In this document: piece by piece, positions 18,144 through 25,124 of the stretch
Numbering within the stretch: the first letter of the stretch is position 1
Layout: the number at the start of each line of letters is the position of its first letter
NCBI RefSeq assembly: GCF_042429765.1
Contig: NZ_JBHLZU010000018.1
Location: 1 to 64,000, forward strand
Source: Allokutzneria oryzae
GTDB taxonomy: Bacteria; Actinomycetota; Actinomycetes; Mycobacteriales; Pseudonocardiaceae
Length of the DNA stretch: 64,000 nt
Direction: 5' to 3'
Translations under genes and position numbers: made by a program
Notes under the pieces: generated by a model
The model's input: the letters and a program-made list of their open reading frames with translations, nothing else
Told to the model about the DNA's origin: nothing
Database searches by the model: none

Positions 18144-18904
18144 CTCTCGCGGGCCGGGCTGGACGCATGCGCCCAGAACCGCTGGGGAATGCGTCCGGCC
18201 CGCCGTGCGAGACGGCCGGCCTCGACCGCGGCCCGCATCGCGGCGGCCATCAGCTCCGGATGCTGAGCCCTGGTCACGGCAGTGGCCAGCAGCACGGCGT
18301 CACAGCCCAGCTCCATGGCCAAAGCGGCGTCGGAGGCCGTGCCGATCCCCGCGTCCAGGACGACCGGAACCGTCGCCCTGGAGACGATCAGCTCGATGTT
18401 GTGCGGGTTGCGGATGCCGAGCCCGGTCCCGATCGGCGATCCCAGCGGCATCACGGCGACGCAGCCCACGTCCTGGAGCTTGCTGGCCAGCACTGGATCG
18501 TCGTTGCTGTACGGCAGTACCAAGAACCCGTCCGCCACAAGGGTTTCCGCGGCATCCAGCAGCTCGTGCGGATCGGGCAGCAAGGTGTCCTCGTCCGCGA
18601 CGACCTCCAGCTTCACCCAGTCCGTGCCCAGCGCCTCGCGCGCCAGCCGCGCCGTGAGCACGGCCTCGGCGGCGCTGCGGCAGCCCGCGGTGTTCGGGAG
18701 GGGCTGGATCGCCAAGCGCCGCAACAACTCCAGCACCCCGGTACCACCCTCGGCATCCATCCTGCGCATCGCGACAGTGGTCAGCTCGGTCCCCGAGGCG
18801 ACCAAGGCCCGCTCCAACACGGAGAGACTGCTCGCGCCGCCTGTCCCCATGATCAGGCGGGACCCGAACTCACGGCCCGCGATCACCAGCTGGTCGTCCG
18901 ACAT
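18140..18904 (-). CDS. thiG: Thiazole synthase ThiG
   Basis: Condenses DXP, dehydroglycine and the ThiS thiocarboxylate to the thiazole of thiamine. 254 residues, a TIM barrel with MGTGGASS near the N-terminus, the Schiff-base lysine in WVKLEV (about 96-101), and the phosphate-binding LDAGIGTASDAA (about 184-195). The ATG at 18904 lies four bases after the thiS stop. It is the last gene of thiO-thiS-thiG under the TPP riboswitch at 20195-20283. Confidence 0.96.
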   Translation of the reverse strand: MSDDQLVIAGREFGSRLIMGTGGASSLSVLERALVASGTELTTVAMRRMDAEGGTGVLELLRRLAIQPLPNTAGCRSAAEAVLTARLAREALGTDWVKLEVVADEDTLLPDPHELLDAAETLVADGFLVLPYSNDDPVLASKLQDVGCVAVMPLGSPIGTGLGIRNPHNIELIVSRATVPVVLDAGIGTASDAALAMELGCDAVLLATAVTRAQHPELMAAAMRAAVEAGRLARRAGRIPQRFWAHASSPARES

Positions 18905-18908
18905 CGCC

Positions 18909-19109
18909 TCAACCTCCCTGCACCGCGGTGAGAACCTCCACGACCGCCCCGTCACGCACGGGCGTCTCCGCCCACGCGCCCCGGGGTACCACGTCACCGT
19001 CCACCGCGACCGCCACCCCGGAGCTCGGTGCCCCGAGCGACGCGACCACATCAGCCACCGTGCTCCCGACTTCGACCGAAGTTTCCTTGCCGTTGAGCCG
19101 AATCCTCAC
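18909..19109 (-). CDS. thiS: Sulfur carrier protein ThiS
   Basis: A 66-residue ubiquitin-fold protein ending in the required GG, which is adenylated and thiocarboxylated to deliver sulfur to ThiG. The GTG start overlaps the thiO stop by four bases (GTGA). Sequence begins MRIRLNGKE, typical of ThiS. No thiF or moeB-like adenylyltransferase lies in the window, so that enzyme must be elsewhere. Confidence 0.95.
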   Translation of the reverse strand: MRIRLNGKETSVEVGSTVADVVASLGAPSSGVAVAVDGDVVPRGAWAETPVRDGAVVEVLTAVQGG

Positions 19110-20185
19110 AGCACTCCTCCAGTAGGCGGTTTCTCGCCGAGCAAGCAGGACAGCACCAGGTCGGCGGTGATCGGCGCGAGCAGCATGCCGTTGCGGTGAT
19201 GCCCTGTCGCGACAAGCAGTCCGGGTTCGAGCTCGCCGATCAACGGCAAGTTGTCCTTGCTTCCCGGCCGAAGCCCGGCGGCGCATTCGACGAACTCGTA
19301 CTCCGAGATCGACGGCAACACCTGTTCGGCCCACCGCAACAGGTTGCGAACCCCACCGGCTGTGACCACGGTGTCGAACCCGGCTTCGTACTGCGTCGCA
19401 CCCACCACCAGCCCACCGTCGTCACGTGGCACCAGATAGACGTGGTTGCCCTGCACCGAACAGCGCACGGTCCTGGTGGGCGGAGGAACCGTGAACCTCG
19501 TGGCGCGCAAGCGAAGGATCTCCCCCTTCACCGGCCGCACCACCTGCCGCAACGGCTCGTACAACCGGCCGCTCCACGCACCCGCGGCGAGCACAACCGT
19601 GTCGAAGCCCCTCGTGGCCCCGTCGGTGAGCCGCACTGTCCCAGGCCCGACCTCGGCGACCTCTGCCCGGTCGATCTCCCCGCAGGCCGCCAGCAGCGCG
19701 GCGAGCACCATCCGGTTGTCCACCGCGAGGTCCCCGGGGACGGACAGTCCACTTCGGACAGACGGCCCGAGTGCGGGCTCCAGCGCGCGGACCTGGCGCC
19801 CCGTCAGCGCCTCCGTGTCCCGCCCCAGCGTGCCGAGGTACTCCGCCAACGCGGTGAGCTCGGCCCGGTCGGCGGCGTCCACGGCCACGACGAGCGTGCC
19901 CTCAGCACGCAGCCCGGGATCCCTTCCGCTCGCCGCCGCCAGCTCCCCGGCGAAGCCGGGCCAGCGCCGCAACGACTCCGATCCCAGCTCCAGCAGGGTT
20001 TCCTCACCGGGCCACGCCTCCGTGACCGGCGCCAGCATGCCTCCGGCGACAGCGGAAGCCCCCGCACCGGGGGCGGGGTCGAACACCGTGACGGCGAACC
20101 CCGCCGAAGCCGCCCGCCACGCCACGGACAGGCCGATGACACCACCGCCCACGACGGCGACCGAACCACGCGCACCACTGGACAC
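19106..20185 (-). CDS. thiO: Glycine oxidase ThiO
   Basis: FAD-dependent oxidase that turns glycine into the iminoglycine used by ThiG. 359 residues with the dinucleotide motif VVGGGVIGLS (about 11-20), ASAVAGGMLAP (about 43-53), and the C-terminal FAD/substrate segment GLRPGSKDNLP followed by GHHRNGMLLAP (about 330-340), all characteristic of ThiO. It begins with a GTG directly downstream of a TPP riboswitch and overlaps thiS by four bases. Confidence 0.96.
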   Translation of the reverse strand: MSSGARGSVAVVGGGVIGLSVAWRAASAGFAVTVFDPAPGAGASAVAGGMLAPVTEAWPGEETLLELGSESLRRWPGFAGELAAASGRDPGLRAEGTLVVAVDAADRAELTALAEYLGTLGRDTEALTGRQVRALEPALGPSVRSGLSVPGDLAVDNRMVLAALLAACGEIDRAEVAEVGPGTVRLTDGATRGFDTVVLAAGAWSGRLYEPLRQVVRPVKGEILRLRATRFTVPPPTRTVRCSVQGNHVYLVPRDDGGLVVGATQYEAGFDTVVTAGGVRNLLRWAEQVLPSISEYEFVECAAGLRPGSKDNLPLIGELEPGLLVATGHHRNGMLLAPITADLVLSCLLGEKPPTGGVL

Positions 20186-20194
20186 GACCTCACG

Positions 20195-20283
20195 CTCCCT
20201 GCGCCGGCATTACCCGGATCAGGTTCGACGGTCGGAGTCGCCAGACTCCCTCTCAGCCCGGTCTTTCCAGGCTCCCGTGCGGA
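20195..20283 (-). promoter_or_regulatory. TPP riboswitch (THI element) of thiOSG
   Basis: On the minus strand the blocks CGGGAGCC, GGGCTGAGAGGG, GAACCTGATCC and GGGTAATGCCGGCGCAGGGAG appear in order, ending about nine bases before the thiO GTG. This is a complete THI box. Its antisense strand is the leader of thiE. Confidence 0.95.
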
Positions 20284-20333
20284 CCGCCTCCCACCATACC
20301 CGCTCCCCCGGCACGGCTTTGTACTGTGACCGA

Positions 20334-21020
20334 ATGCCCCTACGCGATGGCAAGGAGATCCGCCGCAAGCTCCAGGCGGCGCGCCTGTACCTGTGCACCG
20401 ACGCGCGAACGGAACGAGGCGACCTCGCCGACCTGGCCGACGCCGCACTCGCGGGCGGAGTGGACATCATCCAGCTGCGGGACAAGAACCTGGAGGCCAA
20501 GCAGGAGCTCGAAGCGCTGGAGGTCCTTGCGGAGGCGTGCACCCGCCACGACGCGCTGCTCGCGGTGAACGACCGCGCCGACGTGGCTCTCGCCGCCGGA
20601 GCGGACGTCCTCCACCTCGGCCAGAACGACCTGCCGGTGGCATGGGCGAGGCGGGTCCTCGGTGAGGACGTGGCGATCGGCCGCTCCACCCACGACCCCG
20701 AGCAGTCCGACCACGCGGCCCACGAGGCTGGCGTCGACTACTTCTGCACCGGTCCGTGCTGGCCGACCCCGACGAAGCCGGGCCGCCCCGCCGCGGGCCT
20801 GGGCCTCGTCCGCCACACGGGGCAGCGCAACCACGAACGCCCGTGGTTCGCCATCGGCGGCATCGACGAGACCCGCCTGGACGAAGTGATCGAATCAGGC
20901 GCCCGCCGGGTGGTGGTGGTCCGCGCGATCACCGAAGCCGCCGACCCCAAAGCGGCCGCCGAACACTTCGCATCCCGCTTGCGCACGGCGGAGACCAAGC
21001 CACCGACTTCGTATAGGTAA
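20334..21020 (+). CDS. thiE: Thiamine-phosphate synthase ThiE
   Basis: Joins HMP-PP and thiazole phosphate to thiamine phosphate. 228 residues with the TIM-barrel motifs IIQLRDKN (about 41-48), VNDRADVALAAGADVLHLGQ (about 75-94) and GPCWPTPTKPG (about 138-148). The ATG at 20334 is chosen because the upstream frame is antisense to thiO. It is divergent from thiOSG and has no riboswitch of its own on the sense strand. Its last codons (AGG TAA) are the first bases of the tandem repeat that follows. Confidence 0.95.
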   Translation: MPLRDGKEIRRKLQAARLYLCTDARTERGDLADLADAALAGGVDIIQLRDKNLEAKQELEALEVLAEACTRHDALLAVNDRADVALAAGADVLHLGQNDLPVAWARRVLGEDVAIGRSTHDPEQSDHAAHEAGVDYFCTGPCWPTPTKPGRPAAGLGLVRHTGQRNHERPWFAIGGIDETRLDEVIESGARRVVVVRAITEAADPKAAAEHFASRLRTAETKPPTSYR

Positions 21021-21225
21021 TTCCCCTCAATCTGCCCCCGACCAGGTCATACACCGTTTGCGAAAGCACTCCCCATTGTTACACTCCGCCCATGGGCAAC
21101 AACGGGGGGAAACACCATGACCAGAACGGCGCGCCATCGCCCTACGCGGTCGCGACCAACCGACTCCACGTCGACCGGGACAAGCTCCCAGCAGCCATAG
21201 CCCTGTTCAAACAGGCACGCGACGA
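21014..21225. repeat. Direct repeat R1, copy 1 (promoter and 5' end of PE-like gene)
   Basis: 212 bases nearly identical to 22112-22323 (offset 1098). I count four mismatches. It covers the thiE stop codon, the promoter and the first 45 codons of the PE-like gene. Similarity falls abruptly after its end. Confidence 0.93.
21058..21091 (+). promoter_or_regulatory. Promoter for a leaderless transcript, copy 1
   Basis: TTGCGA (21058-21063), 16 bases, TACACT (21080-21085), then six bases to the ATG at 21092. This spacing puts the transcription start on the A of the ATG, and no Shine-Dalgarno precedes that ATG. Confidence 0.55.
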
Positions 21226-21478
21226 GATGGATGAGCTGCTGAGCGAATCAGGCAGGAACATCCAGATGCGTCCGATGGCCGCCGACCGGGTGAGCACAAG
21301 GGTCGCCGAGGTCCTGAACCACAAGGGGATGGGAGGGACCAACTCCGCACTGGGAACCATGCAACAGTTCCACACACAGCTCAAAAACATCGTGACAAAG
21401 CTCGAGGCGACGCTGGCCCATTACCACAGGCTCGAGGCGAACAACCGAGACGGTATCCGCAGTGGCACGAATGTTTGA
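21092..21478 (+). CDS. PE-like small helical protein, copy 1 (type VII secretion associated)
   Basis: 128 residues, no signal peptide, predicted two long amphipathic helices (about 25-50 and 85-118) with a less conserved middle containing a PMAADRVS segment. This is the pattern of PE-like/WXG100-like partners that accompany PPE-like and EspG-like proteins in Pseudonocardiales. The family is judged from pattern and neighbours, not from a clear motif. It has no Shine-Dalgarno and is probably translated from a leaderless mRNA. A second ATG at 21117 with a good Shine-Dalgarno is in another frame and stops after 27 codons. It overlaps the following lipoprotein gene by 17 bases. The paralogue is at 22190. 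Confidence 0.65.
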   Translation: MGNNGGKHHDQNGAPSPYAVATNRLHVDRDKLPAAIALFKQARDEMDELLSESGRNIQMRPMAADRVSTRVAEVLNHKGMGGTNSALGTMQQFHTQLKNIVTKLEATLAHYHRLEANNRDGIRSGTNV

Positions 21479-22049
21479 CAAGACAGTGCGGACGCTCGTC
21501 AGCGCGGTCACATTGGCGATCGCCTGCACCGCTTGCCAGCAGCTCGTTGACGGCGAGGCATCCACATTGCCCTCCGCACCTCTTCCTGCTCAGCGACCGC
21601 GAGACCTACCGCTCGACAAAGTTGCTCCATGTCAGCTGCTCACGCCTGAGCAGCAACGCGACTTCGCGATCAACGCACCAGGGCGACCGGAGACGAGCCC
21701 AACGTTCGACAACGGACCCGTGTGCAACTACTCGTCCGAAGTTCAGAGCACCGGCGTCTCGTTCACCTTGGTAAAGAACAAGGGGATTGATTTCTTCACC
21801 AAGAACAACGTCAACGCAGAACTGCGTGATCTCGACATCAGGGGCTTTCGGGCGCGTGAAATGTTCACTCCGTTGGCACCCGAGCTCTGGGCCTTCTGCA
21901 CAGTGGTGGTGGACACCGCCAAAGATCAGGTTCTGCACGCGATGTTCAGCGAGAGAGGTAACACACCACGCCTGACGCGGGAGCAGGTCTGCGCCAAGGC
22001 GAAGCAGGGGGCGGAAGCGGCGGTCACCACCTTGATGGCGATGCGCTGA
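21462..22049 (+). CDS. DUF3558-type lipoprotein, copy 1
   Basis: 195 residues. The N-terminal hydrophobic signal ends in a Cys-Thr-Ala-Cys motif (C22, C25), so lipidation at one of these cysteines is likely although the -3 position is unusual. The mature part has DLPLDKVAPCQLLTPEQ (about 48-64) and GPVCNYSS (about 85-92), the paired-cysteine pattern of DUF3558 lipoproteins, which are frequent beside type VII secretion genes. GTG at 21462 and ATG at 21471 are both possible starts, and either overlaps the PE-like gene. The C-terminal 35 codons are nearly identical at DNA level to those of the paralogue at 22560, while the middle is diverged. Confidence 0.75.
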   Translation: MARMFDKTVRTLVSAVTLAIACTACQQLVDGEASTLPSAPLPAQRPRDLPLDKVAPCQLLTPEQQRDFAINAPGRPETSPTFDNGPVCNYSSEVQSTGVSFTLVKNKGIDFFTKNNVNAELRDLDIRGFRAREMFTPLAPELWAFCTVVVDTAKDQVLHAMFSERGNTPRLTREQVCAKAKQGAEAAVTTLMAMR

Positions 22050-22074
22050 CGAAACCACACCACTTGAGGGGGAC
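21969..22074. repeat. Direct repeat R2, copy 1 (3' end of lipoprotein gene)
   Basis: 106 bases nearly identical to 23070-23175 (offset 1101, four mismatches counted). It covers the last 27 codons of the lipoprotein gene and the Shine-Dalgarno of the next gene. In copy 1 this Shine-Dalgarno leads only into a 47-codon frame (22075-22218) that runs into the second promoter. Confidence 0.93.
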
Positions 22075-22111
22075 ATGACCCGCAGCGGACAGCCCGACCA
22101 TCAGCGCCATC

Positions 22112-22323
22112 TAGGTAGTTCCCCTCAATCTGCCCCCGACCAGGTCATACACCGTTTGCGAAAGCACTCACCATTGTTACACTCCGCCCATGGGCAACAA
22201 CGGGGGGAAACACCATGACCAAAGCGGCGCGCCATCGCCCTACGCGGTCGCGACCAACCGACTCCACGTCGACCGGGACAAGCTCCCAGCAGCCATAGCC
22301 CTGTTCAAACAGGCACGCGACGA
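22112..22323. repeat. Direct repeat R1, copy 2
   Basis: Second copy of the 212-base block described at 21014. It contains the promoter and 5' end of the second PE-like gene. It opens with TAGGTAG, corresponding to the TAGGTAA that holds the thiE stop in copy 1. Confidence 0.93.
22156..22189 (+). promoter_or_regulatory. Promoter for a leaderless transcript, copy 2
   Basis: The same TTGCGA / 16 bases / TACACT arrangement as copy 1, with TACACT at 22178-22183 and the ATG six bases later at 22190. Confidence 0.55.
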
Positions 22324-22576
22324 CGTGGACGACCTGCTCAAGGAGTCGCGGGGCACGCTGCAGTTCCTGTCGATGGCCGCCGATAGGGTGAGCGCAAAGG
22401 TGGCCGAGGTCCTCAGCCGCAAGGGCATGGACGGCACAGATTCCGCGCTGGGAGCTGTACAGGCTTTTCGAAATCAACTAGCAGCAATAGTCGACAAACT
22501 CGAGGCAACGTTGGCCCATTACCGCAGGCTTGAGGCGAACAACCGAGCCAGCTTCCGCGGTGGCGCACGTGTTTGA
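22190..22576 (+). CDS. PE-like small helical protein, copy 2
   Basis: 128 residues, the paralogue of the protein at 21092. Residues 1-45 are almost identical, residues 45-105 are clearly diverged, and the last helix (KLEATLAHYRRLEANNR) is again similar. The two-helix PE/WXG100-like pattern is the same, and the gene shares the leaderless promoter. It overlaps the second lipoprotein gene by 17 bases, the same overlap as in copy 1. This copy stands in front of the intact PPE-like and EspG-like genes. Confidence 0.65.
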   Translation: MGNNGGKHHDQSGAPSPYAVATNRLHVDRDKLPAAIALFKQARDDVDDLLKESRGTLQFLSMAADRVSAKVAEVLSRKGMDGTDSALGAVQAFRNQLAAIVDKLEATLAHYRRLEANNRASFRGGARV

Positions 22577-23150
22577 CAACAAAGTGACGCGAACGCTTGC
22601 CAGCGCTGCCGCTCTCGCGATGATCTGCACCGCTTGCCAACAGGCCGTCGGCGGCAACGCATCGCCGCCACAAGACACGCCGCCTACCGTACAGCGCCCG
22701 CGAGATCTACCACTCGACAAGGTCGATCCGTGTCAGTTGCTCACATCCGAGCAGCAACGCACATTCGCTATCGATGCACCAGGACGACCAGCGACGAGTA
22801 CGATGTTTGAAAACGGCTCCGTATGCAACTACTCAGCCTGGGCCGACCGATCAGGTCTCTCGTTCACTTTGATCAAAAACGCAGGAATCGACTTTTTTGC
22901 CAAGAAGAACATCAACGCAGAACTACGCGATCTCGACATCATCGGCTTTCGAGCTCGTGAAATGTTCACCCCACTCGCTTCTCACCTCGACCCTTTCTGC
23001 ACGATCGTGGTGGATGTCGCCAAGGGACAGGTGCTGCACACGATGTTCGACAAGAGTATTGACAAGGAACGCCTGACGCGGGAGCAGGTCTGCGCCAAGG
23101 CGAAACAGGGGGCGGAAGCGGCGGTCACCACCTTGATGGCGATGCGCTGA
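22560..23150 (+). CDS. DUF3558-type lipoprotein, copy 2
   Basis: 196 residues from the GTG that corresponds to the start of copy 1. The signal sequence ends in the same Cys-Thr-Ala-Cys motif (C23, C26). The DLPLDKVDPCQLLTSEQ block and SVCNYS are present. The protein is mostly alignable with copy 1 along its length, but the DNA differs strongly except for the last about 100 bases. An anchored extracytoplasmic role near a type VII secretion system is inferred from neighbours. Confidence 0.75.
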   Translation: MAHVFDNKVTRTLASAAALAMICTACQQAVGGNASPPQDTPPTVQRPRDLPLDKVDPCQLLTSEQQRTFAIDAPGRPATSTMFENGSVCNYSAWADRSGLSFTLIKNAGIDFFAKKNINAELRDLDIIGFRAREMFTPLASHLDPFCTIVVDVAKGQVLHTMFDKSIDKERLTREQVCAKAKQGAEAAVTTLMAMR

Positions 23151-23175
23151 CGGAACCACACGGCTTGAGGGGGAC
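23070..23175. repeat. Direct repeat R2, copy 2
   Basis: Second copy of the 106-base block at 21969-22074. Here the GAGGGGG Shine-Dalgarno at its end serves the PPE-like gene. Confidence 0.93.
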
Positions 23176-23178
23176 GTG

Positions 23179-24333
23179 ATGACCGAGGAACTCGACGTCA
23201 ACATCAACTGGTTGGCGATTCCGCACCAGAAGCTCTACGACGACATCCACAACGGCCCGGGGGTGGCGGGGGCGCACAGCGCGGAAGCCACCTATCGCGC
23301 GATGGAGGCGAAGTTCGTCGCCATCCGCAGCAGGCTGGAGCAGGGACTCCGGGATCTCAAGATCTCCTGGGAGGGCATCGCGGCCAGCTCCGCGGCGGAC
23401 AGGATCGAGCAGTTCTCGCCGTGGGCGGGCCATGCCGGGGAAGCGTCCAGGAGCCGGAGCTCGTCGACGACGACGCAGATGGGGCACTACGCGCAGGCGC
23501 GCAACAGCATGCCCAAGCCAGAGCCTGTGCCACCGATGCCGGGCGGCGAACTGATCAAGTCACTCGCGGGGTTCCTCACCATTCCCGTTGACCGGCACGT
23601 CCATGAGGCCGTGGCGCAACAGGCGCACCTGCGGGCCGCCGAGGTCATGGAGACCTACTCGAAGAGCTCCGCCGGGACGGTGGGCGGTTTCACCGCGTAC
23701 AACCCGCCGCCGGAGGTCAGCGTCGACGTGCCGGATGCGCCCGTTCCCGCACCGCGTCCGCCCATCGGAGGCGGGGGTTCCCGCCCAGCTCCTCGATTCC
23801 GGGGCGGCAGCACCGACACCAGCTACACCAGCGAGCAGTCCGTCAACGCGGTTCCTGTACCGGACGATCACGGCGGAAACCTCGATCTTGGCGGAGTCGA
23901 GCAGCAGCAGGCCGCGCCGATGCCGGTCACACCGCCGCCGGTAATGGGTCAGGGCGCGTCACCCATCACCGCTGGCGGGGCGGTTGGCACGCCGGGCGGT
24001 TTCGCCGGAATCCCCATGGCTGGTAACAGTTTCGGTGGCGCTGGTGGGCTTGGAAGCGTCGGTAGGTCTGCCGGTGGGGCCAGCGGTGTCCCGGTCGGCG
24101 GGCCGAACAACAAGGCCATGCCAGCACCTCGCAACGCGCCAGCGGGTAAAGGCGCCGTCGCACGTGGTGCTTCCGGCAAGCCGGGGCAGTCGTTCATGCA
24201 GTCCGCGCTCGGTCAGGCGCAGCGCGAGGAGGACTCCGAGCACACGCGGAAGTACTCGATCATCGAGGACATCGTCGGTGAGTTGCCGTTGGTCGCTCCG
24301 GCGGTCATCGGCGAGCACACCGACGACAGGTAA
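23179..24333 (+). CDS. PPE-like type VII secretion substrate with Gly/Pro-rich C-terminus
   Basis: About 384 residues from the ATG at 23179, five bases after GAGGGGG (a GTG three bases earlier is an alternative). The N-terminal 160 residues are helical, with INWLAIPHQKLYDDIHNGPG (about 9-28) and a WXG-type turn (SWEG, about 69-72), like the PPE helical domain. Residues 165-340 are rich in Gly, Pro, Ser and Ala without cysteines. The acidic C-terminus ends in a VAPAVIGE block that I recall from PPE-like proteins of Pseudonocardiales. It lies between a PE-like gene and an EspG-like gene, the usual partner set. No secretion ATPase or membrane component of the system is in the window. Confidence 0.7.
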   Translation: MTEELDVNINWLAIPHQKLYDDIHNGPGVAGAHSAEATYRAMEAKFVAIRSRLEQGLRDLKISWEGIAASSAADRIEQFSPWAGHAGEASRSRSSSTTTQMGHYAQARNSMPKPEPVPPMPGGELIKSLAGFLTIPVDRHVHEAVAQQAHLRAAEVMETYSKSSAGTVGGFTAYNPPPEVSVDVPDAPVPAPRPPIGGGGSRPAPRFRGGSTDTSYTSEQSVNAVPVPDDHGGNLDLGGVEQQQAAPMPVTPPPVMGQGASPITAGGAVGTPGGFAGIPMAGNSFGGAGGLGSVGRSAGGASGVPVGGPNNKAMPAPRNAPAGKGAVARGASGKPGQSFMQSALGQAQREEDSEHTRKYSIIEDIVGELPLVAPAVIGEHTDDR

Positions 24334-24336
24334 GCC

Positions 24337-25074
24337 GTGTTCACCGAGACTCAGCGTGAGTTCGGCATGTCCGCGTCGGCCTTTCAGGTCGCGTGGGAGC
24401 GGCTCGACCTGCCGGACATGCCGCCCGAGCTGCTGGTCATGCCCGCTGGTGTCGAAGAGGCCCAGCGGCGGGCCGTGGTCCATGCGGCGCTGGAGGAACT
24501 GAGCGGGATTGACGCCGACGGCTTGGAGCACGCGCTACGGGTACTCGCGCGGCCGTCGCGTTCAGTGGACGCGCGCCTGCCGATGGTTCGGGCGCTGGCG
24601 GCGACCGACGACGAGCACGCTGTGATCGCTGTGCTCAGCGGCGATCGCGTGCGGATCGCCGAGATCAGCCCGTACGACATGTGCCGTGCTGCCGTTGGAA
24701 TGTTGCCCGCAGCCTCTTCGGGGCCGGGCAGTTCCGTTTGTGTGCCGAGTGATGTCGTCGCCACGGCGGCCTCGGTGGCCGGTACTTCGGAGAGCGTGCT
24801 CTGTTCCGAGCTCATCCGGCTTGGGGTGCGTACTGAAGACTCGGAACAGTTCGCGTTGATGGTCAAGGACCGGCACAGCAGTGGACAGTTCGGCGTGACT
24901 GTGTTGGGGCGCAACGGGATCCGGCGGCGAGGCGATCACGTGGTGTCCTACTTCGATACCGCGCACGGACGGTACCTGATCAAAGAACTCCGTGGATGGC
25001 TCACGGTGGCACCTGCCGACTTCCGGGTTCTTGTCGGACAGGTGAACCGGTTGTTGAGCGAGACAGCGCAATAG
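24337..25074 (+). CDS. EspG-family type VII secretion chaperone
   Basis: 245 residues, cytoplasmic. The order of elements matches EspG-like (ESX secretion-associated) proteins, which bind the tip of PPE proteins before export: FQVAWERLDLPDMPPEL near the N-terminus (about 16-32), a central beta sheet with AVIAVLSGDRVRIAEI, and a C-terminal block with GRYLIKELRGWLTVAPADFRVL. It starts with GTG three bases after the PPE-like stop, so the two are co-translated. It is followed by a strong terminator that closes the unit. Confidence 0.78.
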   Translation: MFTETQREFGMSASAFQVAWERLDLPDMPPELLVMPAGVEEAQRRAVVHAALEELSGIDADGLEHALRVLARPSRSVDARLPMVRALAATDDEHAVIAVLSGDRVRIAEISPYDMCRAAVGMLPAASSGPGSSVCVPSDVVATAASVAGTSESVLCSELIRLGVRTEDSEQFALMVKDRHSSGQFGVTVLGRNGIRRRGDHVVSYFDTAHGRYLIKELRGWLTVAPADFRVLVGQVNRLLSETAQ

Positions 25075-25076
25075 AA

Positions 25077-25110
25077 GAAGGTTGCCCCAGTGCGCGCTGG
25101 GGCAACCTTC
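25077..25110. terminator. Terminator between EspG-like gene and protease gene
   Basis: 14-bp perfect stem (GAAGGTTGCCCCAG and its complement) with a 6-base loop, two bases after the EspG-like stop. The protease gene ends convergently on the other side, so it can serve both. Confidence 0.9.
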
Positions 25111-25124
25111 CGTCTTGGAGCGGC

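Noticed and set aside
21117..21200. Alternative ATG with strong Shine-Dalgarno as the true start of the PE-like gene
   Set aside because: It is in another frame and meets a stop after 27 codons. The frame from 21092 is conserved between both copies and runs full length.
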